A stretch of DNA of 64,000 bases from positions 124,001 to 188,000 of the forward strand of contig NZ_VSZO01000007.1 of the NCBI RefSeq assembly GCF_008312935.1, written 5' to 3'. Position numbers and translations under genes: made by a program. Shown here in pieces: positions 56,620 to 64,000 of the stretch. The notes under the pieces are model-generated. The model worked only from the letters and a program-made list of their open reading frames with translations, was not told where the DNA came from and ran no database searches. The first letter of the stretch is position 1. Every line of letters begins with the position of its first letter. This DNA comes from Roseiconus lacunae (GTDB taxonomy: Bacteria > Planctomycetota > Planctomycetia > Pirellulales > Pirellulaceae).

Positions 56620-57442
56620 CGGCCTACTCTGGGGCGAGAGGCGTCCAACAGTTTATCTTACCGTTGTCACCGCATTGCTATTGATGCAGGTTTCGGTCCT
56701 GGGTGAATCCCTTTCAATTGACTTTCGACAAGCCGAAACAGACCCGCTCATTGAGATCAGCCCTAGCCGTGTACCAACCGATCGGCACAAATTGACCCGT
56801 GACGGAATGCGGGTAATTCAAGCCAAGGATCCGCCCGGCGGACCCAAGCAATCGCCCGGAACGATCGGTGCCAAGACGATGGTGTTCGCATCCGGGGACT
56901 TCACCGCCACACTCGATTGGAAGGTCAATGAAATTAATGAACCAGAATCGGGGTGGGGGCAGGGTGTGCTGTTTGCCGCTGATCTAGACGATTTAGAGAA
57001 AACCCAACTACAAATGAGCCTTCTAGGGCGACCAGGAAAAGGGATTGTGGTTCGAGCGGCACGCCGAGGCGATCAAGTGATGGAGCCTTTGCAGGAAACA
57101 TTTCCAGTAGAATTCTCAGAGGGACAGTTCCGCATTTCTCGCCGAAACGAGATCGCGATTTTTTCGATAGTCAGCGAAGGCAACGAGAAAGAATTGACAC
57201 GATTTGAATGCCCAACCGCTGACTTGCGCTATGTCGCTGTTTGGTGTACACGCCAAGAGCGAGGAAACACATCTGGTGATTACCTTTTCCGGAATCTAAG
57301 TGTGACAGCGGATAATTTTTTCACTTACCAAGACTCACGTGTTTCTCGATGGTCGTGGTGGCAGATCATTGTGGTTATCCAGGGAGTGTTGTTTGCGATT
57401 TTCCTTTCGATTTGGTACTACCAGAAACAGCAAACCCAATGA
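56606..57442 (+). CDS. membrane-anchored extracytoplasmic protein (DUF1583-like)
   Basis: A 278-residue protein. An N-terminal signal/anchor ([19 protein letters not shown]) is followed by a lectin-like beta-sandwich (about 40-245; [28 protein letters not shown]) that resembles the planctomycete DUF1583-type domain. A C-terminal helix ([20 protein letters not shown]) closes it. ATG 56606 lies within the end of the fusion gene (14-bp overlap), preceded by GGTGGAGAGGTGG, so coupled translation is likely. A GTG at 56588 is an alternative. Role unknown; sugar or glycan binding is one possibility. Confidence 0.7.
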   Translation: MSWISGLLWGERRPTVYLTVVTALLLMQVSVLGESLSIDFRQAETDPLIEISPSRVPTDRHKLTRDGMRVIQAKDPPGGPKQSPGTIGAKTMVFASGDFTATLDWKVNEINEPESGWGQGVLFAADLDDLEKTQLQMSLLGRPGKGIVVRAARRGDQVMEPLQETFPVEFSEGQFRISRRNEIAIFSIVSEGNEKELTRFECPTADLRYVAVWCTRQERGNTSGDYLFRNLSVTADNFFTYQDSRVSRWSWWQIIVVIQGVLFAIFLSIWYYQKQQTQ

Positions 57443-57451
57443 CCCTTCCTC

Positions 57452-59821
57452 ATGAAGAAGTTCCTACTCTTCGCATGGCTAGTGCTGGCGCTCGTCGTAG
57501 TTGCCACCGAATGGACCGACGGCTTTCATCGGGTCGCTTTTCGGGCAGATCGTGACTATGTGACTCCGCAAGATGTGGTCCTTGCAACGCCGCGAGCCAC
57601 AAGCGGTGGACCGGTTTCGGAGGTGTATCTTCGAAAGGATAATTCACCGCCAGAGGCACCGGTGCAAGTTTCAGAATGGGTCGCGGTGAATTCATTTCCA
57701 GAAACGGACTTGTTCCGTGGGGCGATGCATATGAGGCCTCACCCGAAGAAACCATCAACGTGGTTTATTTCGACGTACTCCGGGTTGGTCCTTCAGGCAA
57801 CACGTGAACAAGGCTCTGGCGACTTGCGAGTGACAACTGTCGTGGATCTAACATCGGAAAATCTCGGCTGCTTGTTATCTTTCGCCCTTCAGCCCAACGA
57901 ACGCGATGAGCCAACGTCAATATTTTTGTTTTATCGTTCTATCGATGACGCTAGGAGAAAGTTTTACCGCGTGGTGCGATGCCCGGTTAAAAGCGATGGC
58001 ATTGCGTTACCGACGGATCAGCAAATCTTGATTGAACAAGAAGTGGAACATTACGAGCACCTCGGAGGTGCGCTCGATTTTGACGAGAATGGATTCTTGC
58101 TGATTGCGGTCGGCGACAACGGCTTGCATGATGACCTTTCAGAGCATTCACAGCGGATCGATCGCAGCCTGTTCTCAGGGATCTTGCGAATCGATGTGAA
58201 TCGGACCGGTGGCGAGACTAGCTTTCCCAGTCGTCGACTGCCTGCCAACGGCCAAACCGGCGGATACTACGTCCCAAATGACAATCCGTTTGTGGATCAC
58301 CCTGGGGCGCTGCCTGAGTTTTGGTCGATCGGATTTCGTAATCCGTTCCGAATGCACTTCGACACGGTTGCCGGAGCAGCATGGGTTGGCGAAGTCGGGC
58401 AAGATCGATTCGAGCAACTTGAAAAGGCAAGTCACGCTACGAATCATCAGTGGAGCTATCGCGAGGGTCGCGAACGATTCCATCGTAGCTATCTTCACGG
58501 ACGACCGCCGACGCCATTTCTGGGAATTGACACTGCGCCACATTACGAGTACTTCCATCAAGACCAAGACTACTGCATCGTGGCCGGCCCAGTGTATCGA
58601 CATCAGCGGTACCCTCAGCTGAACAGCAAGGTGCTTTTCGGCGACAATCAATCAGGTCGGGTGTGGGCAATCGACACCGACGCGGGCCGTTCTCCGCAGC
58701 TGCTACTGCGACTGCCCAGCGGCAAACGGCATGCGAGTCTGACATCGATTTGCGTCGATCATGAAGGCAGGATTTTCACAACTTCGTTTGCATCCCGCGG
58801 CGGGGTAGCTTCGATTCACGAGTTAGTTCCGCAGGCCCCCGCCAAAATGCCGATTCGCTTGTCGGAGACCGCTTACTTTAAAACGCTGTCACCTTTGATT
58901 CCTTCCGGAGAGTTCGTGCCGTACACGGTGAACTCGCCGCTATGGTCCGATGGAATGGAAAAGGACCGTTGGTTTACGATTCCCGAGGGCACTCTAATTG
59001 ACAATTCTGGTGACGAACAAACCCATTGGAAATTCCCAAAGGGATCTGTGTTCATCAAGCATTTCCGCGCTCCCGATGATAACAATAAGCGGACACGTTC
59101 GGACAACATTGAAACAAGGATCTTGATTCAGGGGACCACGGATTCTGTTTACGGGGCGACCTATCGCTGGGATGATGACGGGCAAGACGCGATCTTAGTT
59201 CTAAAACGTGATCGAATCGAATCGATGCCGGTGCCCCGATCCGCCGAAGGGGCCAGCGATACCTTCTCGTACCGGTTACCTAGCCCCAACGATTGCTTGG
59301 TATGCCACAATCGAGACAACCTGAATCTCGGTTTTACGACAGCTCAGTTCAACCGACCTAGCGAAGACGCTTCTCAGGAAAACCAGATCGTCGCAATCGG
59401 GCGCAAAGGTTGGTTGAAAAAAACTTATTCGTTGGACGAATTGGCGTCGCTAAACCGGTTGGTGCCACTAGACGGCACTGAGGCGTCACTCGAGCACCGA
59501 GCACGGTCTTATCTGCATAGTAACTGTTCGTTATGCCACCATCGAGATGGTACGCAGCGAACGCATTTCCTGGCAAACATCGATATTCCACTCAATGATG
59601 CGGCAATGGTGGATGCCGATGCACAGACATGGTACATGCCGATCGACCAGCGAGTTACCAAGAAAGTCATTCGCGGCGGAGAACCTGATTTGTCATTGCT
59701 CTATCGGCGGATGACCACACATCAAGATGAGCATGCGATGCCATACCTGGGGCGAAACACTGTTGATCGAAATGCGGCAGAGACGATCGCGCAATGGATC
59801 CGCTCTTTATCAGAGCCATAG
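57452..59821 (+). CDS. glucose/sorbosone dehydrogenase-like protein with cytochrome c motifs
   Basis: A 789-residue exported oxidoreductase. After a signal/anchor helix (FLLFAWLVLALVVVATEW) comes a six-bladed PQQ-type sugar dehydrogenase propeller (about 85-445; LGGALDFDENGFLLIAVGDN, EFWSIGFRNPFRMHFD, GEVGQDRFEQLEK). The C-terminal half carries CLVCH (615-619) and CSLCH (692-696), two possible haem c sites in a planctomycete-type cytochrome domain. It would oxidise sugars in the periplasm. It starts 9 bp after the previous stop and closes the cluster. A role in sugar polymer turnover beside the glycosylation genes is inference. Confidence 0.85.
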   Translation: MKKFLLFAWLVLALVVVATEWTDGFHRVAFRADRDYVTPQDVVLATPRATSGGPVSEVYLRKDNSPPEAPVQVSEWVAVNSFPETDLFRGAMHMRPHPKKPSTWFISTYSGLVLQATREQGSGDLRVTTVVDLTSENLGCLLSFALQPNERDEPTSIFLFYRSIDDARRKFYRVVRCPVKSDGIALPTDQQILIEQEVEHYEHLGGALDFDENGFLLIAVGDNGLHDDLSEHSQRIDRSLFSGILRIDVNRTGGETSFPSRRLPANGQTGGYYVPNDNPFVDHPGALPEFWSIGFRNPFRMHFDTVAGAAWVGEVGQDRFEQLEKASHATNHQWSYREGRERFHRSYLHGRPPTPFLGIDTAPHYEYFHQDQDYCIVAGPVYRHQRYPQLNSKVLFGDNQSGRVWAIDTDAGRSPQLLLRLPSGKRHASLTSICVDHEGRIFTTSFASRGGVASIHELVPQAPAKMPIRLSETAYFKTLSPLIPSGEFVPYTVNSPLWSDGMEKDRWFTIPEGTLIDNSGDEQTHWKFPKGSVFIKHFRAPDDNNKRTRSDNIETRILIQGTTDSVYGATYRWDDDGQDAILVLKRDRIESMPVPRSAEGASDTFSYRLPSPNDCLVCHNRDNLNLGFTTAQFNRPSEDASQENQIVAIGRKGWLKKTYSLDELASLNRLVPLDGTEASLEHRARSYLHSNCSLCHHRDGTQRTHFLANIDIPLNDAAMVDADAQTWYMPIDQRVTKKVIRGGEPDLSLLYRRMTTHQDEHAMPYLGRNTVDRNAAETIAQWIRSLSEP

Positions 59822-60314
59822 CGATTCGACACTCTGCGTTTTTACGATGGCTTCGATCGAAAACTGGACGACTAGTGGCGTACTGCTTTTTACAAAGCTC
59901 TGCTGCCCTTTCTGCCGCCGATTGAAATACACTCGGGCAGGATACTGGAAATGAAGCACGACGATTACACCAAACTGACGGTCTGCCAGCCTGTTGATTT
60001 CCATTGGTGCCCTTCGCTCCGCGAATGCAGCGGATGAGGGCGCTTGGCAGTCATCCGGGGATCTTCAACAGCATTAAAACACTCGTGAAACTCGGCGAGT
60101 TGTTGGCACATCAAAGGGATTTCCGTAAGTAAGAAACAGGCCATCCGACTTGCTTCCTTCGAAACAGACTTGTTCAAGGCAACTCAACGCCGAACAATTA
60201 GTTCAAAGATTCATGCGATTGCGGTGGAACTGGGACCGAGGCGAACGCCAATCGGCTAATCCTCATCTCCAAGGTTGATAGTGCAATGGCAAGCTAAGGC
60301 CATTTTGCGATTGC
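59822..60314 (+). other. 493-bp stretch with IS remnant only
   Basis: Between the sugar dehydrogenase gene and the Rnk-like gene (which is on the minus strand). Apart from the ISAs1-like scrap at 59965-60177, no intact gene, terminator or promoter was recognised. Confidence 0.5.
59965..60177 (-). pseudogene. ISAs1-family transposase N-terminal remnant
   Basis: A 70-codon minus-strand frame contains LAEFHECFNAVEDPRMTAKR followed by PHPLHS (60022-60096). This is the N-terminal signature of ISAs1 (H-repeat-associated) transposases (F-x-x-[VL]-x-DPR-x4-R-HPL). The frame then runs into unrelated sequence and stops, with no catalytic domain. It is a truncated relic. Confidence 0.5.
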
Positions 60315-60728
60315 TCATGCCGTCATCGCGTCGCGTTCAGGTTGATAGGTCACCGCGTCGATCCTAAGTTCGATCGTCCCCGAAGGGACATTCCAGCGGA
60401 CCAGATCGCCAACGCGGTAGCCTAGGATTGCGGTTCCGACGGGCGCGAATACAGACAAACGGCCCTCAGCAATATTCGCATCCTCGGGGTACACCAGTGT
60501 GTACCGGTCGGTTTCACCGCTGCCAATTTCTGTCAGAACGACGATGGAGTTCATGGTCACAACATCACCGGGCACCTTGCTGGATTCGATGACTTCGGCA
60601 TGCTGCAATTCGGACGCGAGATCGCGGAGCAATTTCCGGTCGGCGATCATGCCCATCATCTTGTCAGCCAACAACGCTGACAAACGAGTGTAATCGTCGA
60701 ATGTTACAATGATTTTCCGGGATGCCAT
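60315..60728 (-). CDS. Rnk/GreA C-terminal-domain protein
   Basis: A 137-residue protein of the Rnk type (nucleoside diphosphate kinase regulator), with a short N-terminal helix pair (MASRKIIVTFDDYTRLSALL) and a GreA/GreB C-terminal FKBP-like domain (VVTMNSIVVLTEIGSGETDR, then YTLVYPEDANIAEGRLSV and LGYRVGDLVRW). In E. coli Rnk binds RNA polymerase near the secondary channel and competes with Gre factors. The ATG lies within the end of the upstream membrane-protein gene (25-bp overlap). Confidence 0.88.
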   Translation of the reverse strand: MASRKIIVTFDDYTRLSALLADKMMGMIADRKLLRDLASELQHAEVIESSKVPGDVVTMNSIVVLTEIGSGETDRYTLVYPEDANIAEGRLSVFAPVGTAILGYRVGDLVRWNVPSGTIELRIDAVTYQPERDAMTA

Positions 60729-61006
60729 GAAGAAAAATCCACTTGGGGTGTGATGTCGTATTGAAACGAATTGGGATTGAAAGCGATGTACAACAAGACC
60801 AGTACGCCTGGTAGCACGAGCAACGAAAACATCATCAACACGAGATAAGCGAACCGTCGTCCCTCGTCGTCGAACTCCTGCGCCCCGACGGGCGAGTTCC
60901 AGCGATTGACCAACAGCCGGCTTTCAATTGACTGTCGAGAACGAGGCAATTGGTTTGATTTAGTTCGCGTTGTTCGTGGTGACGTAGCTCTCATTGCTGT
61001 AGCCAT
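60704..61006 (-). CDS. small one-span membrane protein
   Basis: A 100-residue protein with a basic, disordered N-terminus (about 1-45), a membrane helix (about 53-75, FAYLVLMMFSLLVLPGVLVL) and a short tail (NSFQYDITPQVDFSSWHPGK). Not recognised as a known family. It overlaps the Rnk-like gene by 25 bp, which argues for coupled expression. Confidence 0.6.
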   Translation of the reverse strand: MATAMRATSPRTTRTKSNQLPRSRQSIESRLLVNRWNSPVGAQEFDDEGRRFAYLVLMMFSLLVLPGVLVLLYIAFNPNSFQYDITPQVDFSSWHPGKSL

Positions 61007-61271
61007 GAACGAGTCCTCGATTGGCGGACAGTCTTTCAGAAATTGATGTCGAGATCAGTCCCTTTTTCCATCTCAACGGACCGGATAAGTTCTGATTGCA
61101 AACGTCGGACCGGACTGAAAACATCAGTGCTTTTGGTGAAAGCTGGCGCGATTACCGACTTTCACGTCGCCCGCGGTTTCCATAGTGCGTCCATGCGTTG
61201 ACGCTTCTAGCCGCGTCTGTTGAATCAAGGTATTCTTCGTTGGCGTTCCCTCCTTCAGCCGAGTCCGTGTT

Positions 61272-62492
61272 TTGTCTTCTCCTGAGTTTCTGCCGTTGCC
61301 TCGTCGGGGTGAAAAAATTGCCCCTGAATTCTTCCGTTCAATCGCCGAAAGTACCGTCGACTGGGAAAGCTGGTTTTCGGTAACCGGCGAAGTCTTGTGG
61401 GTTAACGAAGCTGTTCGACGCTTCACAGGTATTTCGCCGGAAGAGTGCCTGAAGATGGACGACTATCCGATGCAATTGATCGCCGCAGACGATCGGTCAC
61501 GCATCGCGGCGCTGTTGCGCGAAGCTGTCAGTGGCAGCACCGAAAACAACGTCGAATTTCGGATCTTGCACCGCGATGGTTCTACGCGCTGGGTCGCGGT
61601 GTCATGGCAACCAATGAAAGACGATAACGGCCGATCGCTCGGCTACCGAACCAGTGTGCGCGATGTCACCGAAAAGCGTCATATGCGCGAGCAGCTACGG
61701 CTGCAAAACGAACACTTAGAACAGATCGTCCAGGAGCGAACTGCGAAGATCGCTCAACTTGAAAAGCATCGCTTAAAAATGGAAAAGCTGGCGGCCCTCG
61801 GTGAACTCGCCGCCGGTGTCGCCCATGAAATTAATAATCCATTGGCGGGCATCCGGAATGTTTTCGAGCTGCTCAAGCGTCAGTTGCCCACTGACGTCAA
61901 ACATTACGACAAACTGTCACTCATTGATGCCGAAATAGAGCGGATTAGCGGCATCACGCATCAGATGTATCAGCTCTACCGGCCAAGCCAGCAGCGTTCA
62001 ACAGTCTTTTCAGTTCGAAAAACGATCGACGAAGTCCTTGCTTTGACCGTGCCCATGTCGCGAAAGTCAAGCGTCGGCGTGAAAGTGAACTACGTAACGA
62101 TGGAACGCGCGCCGGACCTATCGAAAGAAGAAGTCGTGCTTCGAGAGGGGGAATTAAAGCAGATTCTACTAAATCTGATTCACAACGCGATTCAAGCATC
62201 GCCGCGCGGAAACAACGTTCAACTCGAAGTTCACAATTCACGCGACCAATTATCGATCTCCGTTCACGATCAAGGTTGCGGAATCTCTGAAGAGAATCTG
62301 GATAAAGTGTTCGATCCGTTTTTTAGTACCAAAGCGGCGAAAGTAGGGCAAGGGATGGGACTTGGGCTTTCGGTCACCAAGGGGTTGATCGAAGCGATGC
62401 AAGGCACGATCACCGTGTCCAGCAAACTCGGTATCGGTACCGAGTTTAAGTTGCGCTTGCCAAGAAATCTTCAGCTAAAGTCGGAAGCGTAG
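61272..62492 (+). CDS. PAS-domain histidine kinase
   Basis: A 406-residue soluble sensor kinase. A PAS/PAC domain (about 15-135; EVLWVNEAVRRFTGISPEEC, RTSVRDVTEKR) leads through a coiled coil (about 138-170) to the HisKA box AAGVAHEINNPLAGI with phospho-His185. An HATPase_c domain follows (N box NLIHNAIQASPRG, G1 DQGCGI, F box FDPFFST, G2 GMGLGLS). No membrane span is seen, so the stimulus is probably cytoplasmic. The only in-frame start after the upstream stop is TTG 61272. No response regulator is adjacent. Confidence 0.87.
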   Translation: MSSPEFLPLPRRGEKIAPEFFRSIAESTVDWESWFSVTGEVLWVNEAVRRFTGISPEECLKMDDYPMQLIAADDRSRIAALLREAVSGSTENNVEFRILHRDGSTRWVAVSWQPMKDDNGRSLGYRTSVRDVTEKRHMREQLRLQNEHLEQIVQERTAKIAQLEKHRLKMEKLAALGELAAGVAHEINNPLAGIRNVFELLKRQLPTDVKHYDKLSLIDAEIERISGITHQMYQLYRPSQQRSTVFSVRKTIDEVLALTVPMSRKSSVGVKVNYVTMERAPDLSKEEVVLREGELKQILLNLIHNAIQASPRGNNVQLEVHNSRDQLSISVHDQGCGISEENLDKVFDPFFSTKAAKVGQGMGLGLSVTKGLIEAMQGTITVSSKLGIGTEFKLRLPRNLQLKSEA

Positions 62493-62536
62493 ATGTGCAC
62501 TAACGCTAACAAGGATCGATACCTCAACGACAGCTT

Positions 62537-62893
62537 TCACTCGGGTGTATCGTTGAAAATGGAGTTTTCCAGGATTCTTGTTCGCCGAGTTTCCCGAGTC
62601 CGCTGAAGGCGAGAAACTGCGATCCGTCGAGCTCGCTCAGCTGCCAAGGCAACCGCGGCAAGAGGCTTTGATTCGACCGCGGTGGTCACGACGGTTTTAA
62701 ATTTGGGCATCACGATTTTGATACGACACCGCATGTCTTCGCCACCGCGAGGCCCGTTTTCGTCTGTCAACGCAACATCAACCTGACTGATTCGGTCCGA
62801 AAAACGTTCCAGAGTCGATCGAACACGAGCAGTGATAAGTGCTCGCATGACTTCCTGGCGGGGGCTGGGAGCGATTCCAACAGAGACGTTCAT
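62537..62893 (-). CDS. HPF/RaiA-like ribosome hibernation factor
   Basis: A 118-residue S30AE-type protein. VDVALTDENGPRGGEDMRCR and the basic C-terminal helix AAERARRIAVSRLQRTRETR match the beta-alpha core of short hibernation-promoting factors, which bind the 30S decoding site in starved cells. I start at ATG 62893 (MNVSVGIAPS) with AGGA 7 bases upstream. The longer in-frame extension to 63070 looks non-coding. It is converging with the histidine kinase gene, 44 bp apart. Confidence 0.78.
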   Translation of the reverse strand: MNVSVGIAPSPRQEVMRALITARVRSTLERFSDRISQVDVALTDENGPRGGEDMRCRIKIVMPKFKTVVTTAVESKPLAAVALAAERARRIAVSRLQRTRETRRTRILENSIFNDTPE

Positions 62894-63126
62894 AGGAAAA
62901 TCCTGAATGACGAAGGGGGTTTTTGGGAAGCTACGCAGTGACAAATCCGAAGGCCGAGGTATGCCAGCTGATGCGCCGACGGCGTTTCTGATTCGTCCTA
63001 CTTGGGTGCCACCATATGACGGTCTGGCGTTGGTAACGGCTGAAGTGCAATCGTTCGTGCAAACGCCCATCGGCTACTCGCTAAGACCCTGAATTTCGAT
63101 TCCAGCGAATCGCTGAGTGACACGAC

Positions 63127-63273
63127 CTACAGCGACTGGAGTGCGACGGCGGCTAACACGACGAGAAGTAGCAATACTGTTCCGATCAACTGTTCACGCG
63201 GAGTCATCGAATCGAGATCGCTATCTCGATCTGATGGCTCTTGGGTTTCGACGGCGGTGTCGATCACAGACAT
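63127..63273 (-). CDS. 48-residue single-span membrane peptide
   Basis: A short gene starting at ATG 63273 with GGAG 8 bases upstream. An acidic N-terminus (TAVETQEPSDRDSDLDS) leads to one strong C-terminal helix (LIGTVLLLLVVLAAVALQSL). Tail-anchored topology is likely. Not recognised. It lies upstream of the HPF-like gene on the same strand and may be co-regulated with it. Confidence 0.58.
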   Translation of the reverse strand: MSVIDTAVETQEPSDRDSDLDSMTPREQLIGTVLLLLVVLAAVALQSL

Positions 63274-63579
63274 GACAGGTCTCCACAACAAAGAGTAAGG
63301 AATGACTGAGAGGACATTCGATACCTCTGGGAAATGCAAACCCGATGCCATGGTCCGATTTGCTCGATTTACAGCAGAAAAGTGCGATCTCGCGTCTCCT
63401 TAAGAAGACACGGTCAGCGCCAGGCGACGAGTGAGGTTGGTTTCCTGGTAATGACCGCATCGAAGTGACGTTGATCACACAACGCCCGCGCCCCGCCCAC
63501 AATTATCCGGCGCATGACGCTGTTGCGACGGGCGATCAGGTTGATCGACCATCACGATCGAAATTTTCAAATGCGTCCG

Positions 63580-64000
63580 TCAGGTTCCGCGTCGATTGCC
63601 ATACCAGCGAATCTGCATCCGATCGCAATATTGGAAGCCATGCGATTCGGTCAGCGGCCGTAGTTGCTTCTGGGCCCGATCCATCGCTTCGGTCGTCACG
63701 CCTTCAGGCATAATAAAGACGTCGTCGGCTGCGACGTCCAGCTGATCAGCGACCGAGCAGATTTCGGTGAATTGGTCGGGAGACGAGACGACGAACTTCA
63801 GTTGGTAGTCTTTGGCCCCATCGATCAATCGGCGCATGATATCGATCGGCAAACGACGTGACTGATGAAGCTCGCTCCAACGAGGATGTTGGTCGGGATC
63901 GGGGGTACTTCCCGCCAACTTGGGGCTGAGTGAAAGAAGGTCGCAAGCGATCGGCTTATCAATCGTTCCGGCGGTCTCGATTGTGACATGAAGTCCTTCT
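63580..64000 (-). CDS. queE: 7-carboxy-7-deazaguanine synthase, C-terminal part (cut by window edge)
   Basis: The last 140 codons of a radical-SAM QueE protein, which makes CDG, an early step to queuosine and other 7-deazapurines. The visible part includes GLHVTIETAGT, DLLSLSPKLAGSTPDPDQHP, RRLPIDIMRRLID, QLKFVVSSPDQFTEI, VFIMPEGVT and the closing CDRMQIRWYGNRRGT, typical of the larger planctomycete branch. The CxxxCxxC motif lies upstream, beyond the window. The frame is open to the edge, so the gene continues. Confidence 0.88.
   Translation of the reverse strand, partial: EGLHVTIETAGTIDKPIACDLLSLSPKLAGSTPDPDQHPRWSELHQSRRLPIDIMRRLIDGAKDYQLKFVVSSPDQFTEICSVADQLDVAADDVFIMPEGVTTEAMDRAQKQLRPLTESHGFQYCDRMQIRWYGNRRGT

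Noticed and set aside
61124-61426. Minus-strand 100-codon frame antisense to the histidine kinase start
   Set aside because: It overlaps the PAS-domain coding region and has low-complexity Thr/Arg/Lys content. It is best explained as a shadow.

Overview
The window looks like a chromosome segment of a planctomycete, most likely Pirellulaceae (Rhodopirellula/Rubripirellula type). This rests on family content: DUF1552 (HxxSHH) and DUF1592-type cytochrome proteins, a PVC-type membrane dehydrogenase with haem c, several Gfo/Idh/MocA oxidoreductases (one with a Tat-like signal), a DUF1559 prepilin, a WD40 Ser/Thr kinase with DWG in place of DFG, and a giant surface protein with an N-terminal LEPR-xLL-like box. 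No species can be named from sequence alone.

Left part (1-13.2 kb). A minus-strand operon encodes a TauD/TfdA-like Fe(II)/2-oxoglutarate dioxygenase, an MFS carrier and a TauE/SafE exporter cut by the window edge. Then come sugar and polyol genes on the plus strand: two Gfo/Idh/MocA oxidoreductases, a PfkB kinase, and later a third Gfo/Idh/MocA gene next to a haem-c dehydrogenase. Between them lie a small L7/L12-C-like protein, a 56-residue membrane peptide, two identical tRNA-Asp(GTC) genes each with its own terminator, and an Hpt phosphotransfer protein. QueG (queuosine synthesis) follows.

Centre (13.5-44.8 kb). This is the most unusual part: a T6SS-type VgrG, an FHA-domain protein, a 1998-residue kinase/WD40 membrane protein, and a 4456-residue filamentous-haemagglutinin-like protein with about 16 tandem modules of two sizes. 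The giant gene and the kinase gene overlap by ATGA. Upstream lie an M50-metalloprotease/HlyD fusion, a HlyD adaptor, a double-GAF/HlyD fusion and a divergent TolC-like lipoprotein. No ABC ATPase and no TpsB/FhaC-type pore is seen. I infer a dedicated export, display and signalling locus for the giant adhesin.

Right part (45-64 kb). A DUF1552/DUF1592 pair is followed by a 1.5-kb low-coding stretch holding a decayed transposase, a good sigma70-type promoter, a Cys-rich 41-residue ORF and a near-perfect hairpin. Next is a tightly spaced plus-strand cluster: signal-peptide/membrane-anchor protein, PMT-type glycosyltransferase, DPM1-like GT2, a PMT-type glycosyltransferase fused to a DUF1559 prepilin, a membrane-anchored protein, and a sugar dehydrogenase with cytochrome motifs. 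I read it as a candidate lipid-linked O-glycosylation system acting on a pseudopilin. The end holds an ISAs1-type transposase scrap, a Rnk-like protein, a small membrane protein, a PAS histidine kinase, an HPF-like hibernation factor, a 48-residue membrane peptide and the C-terminal part of QueE.
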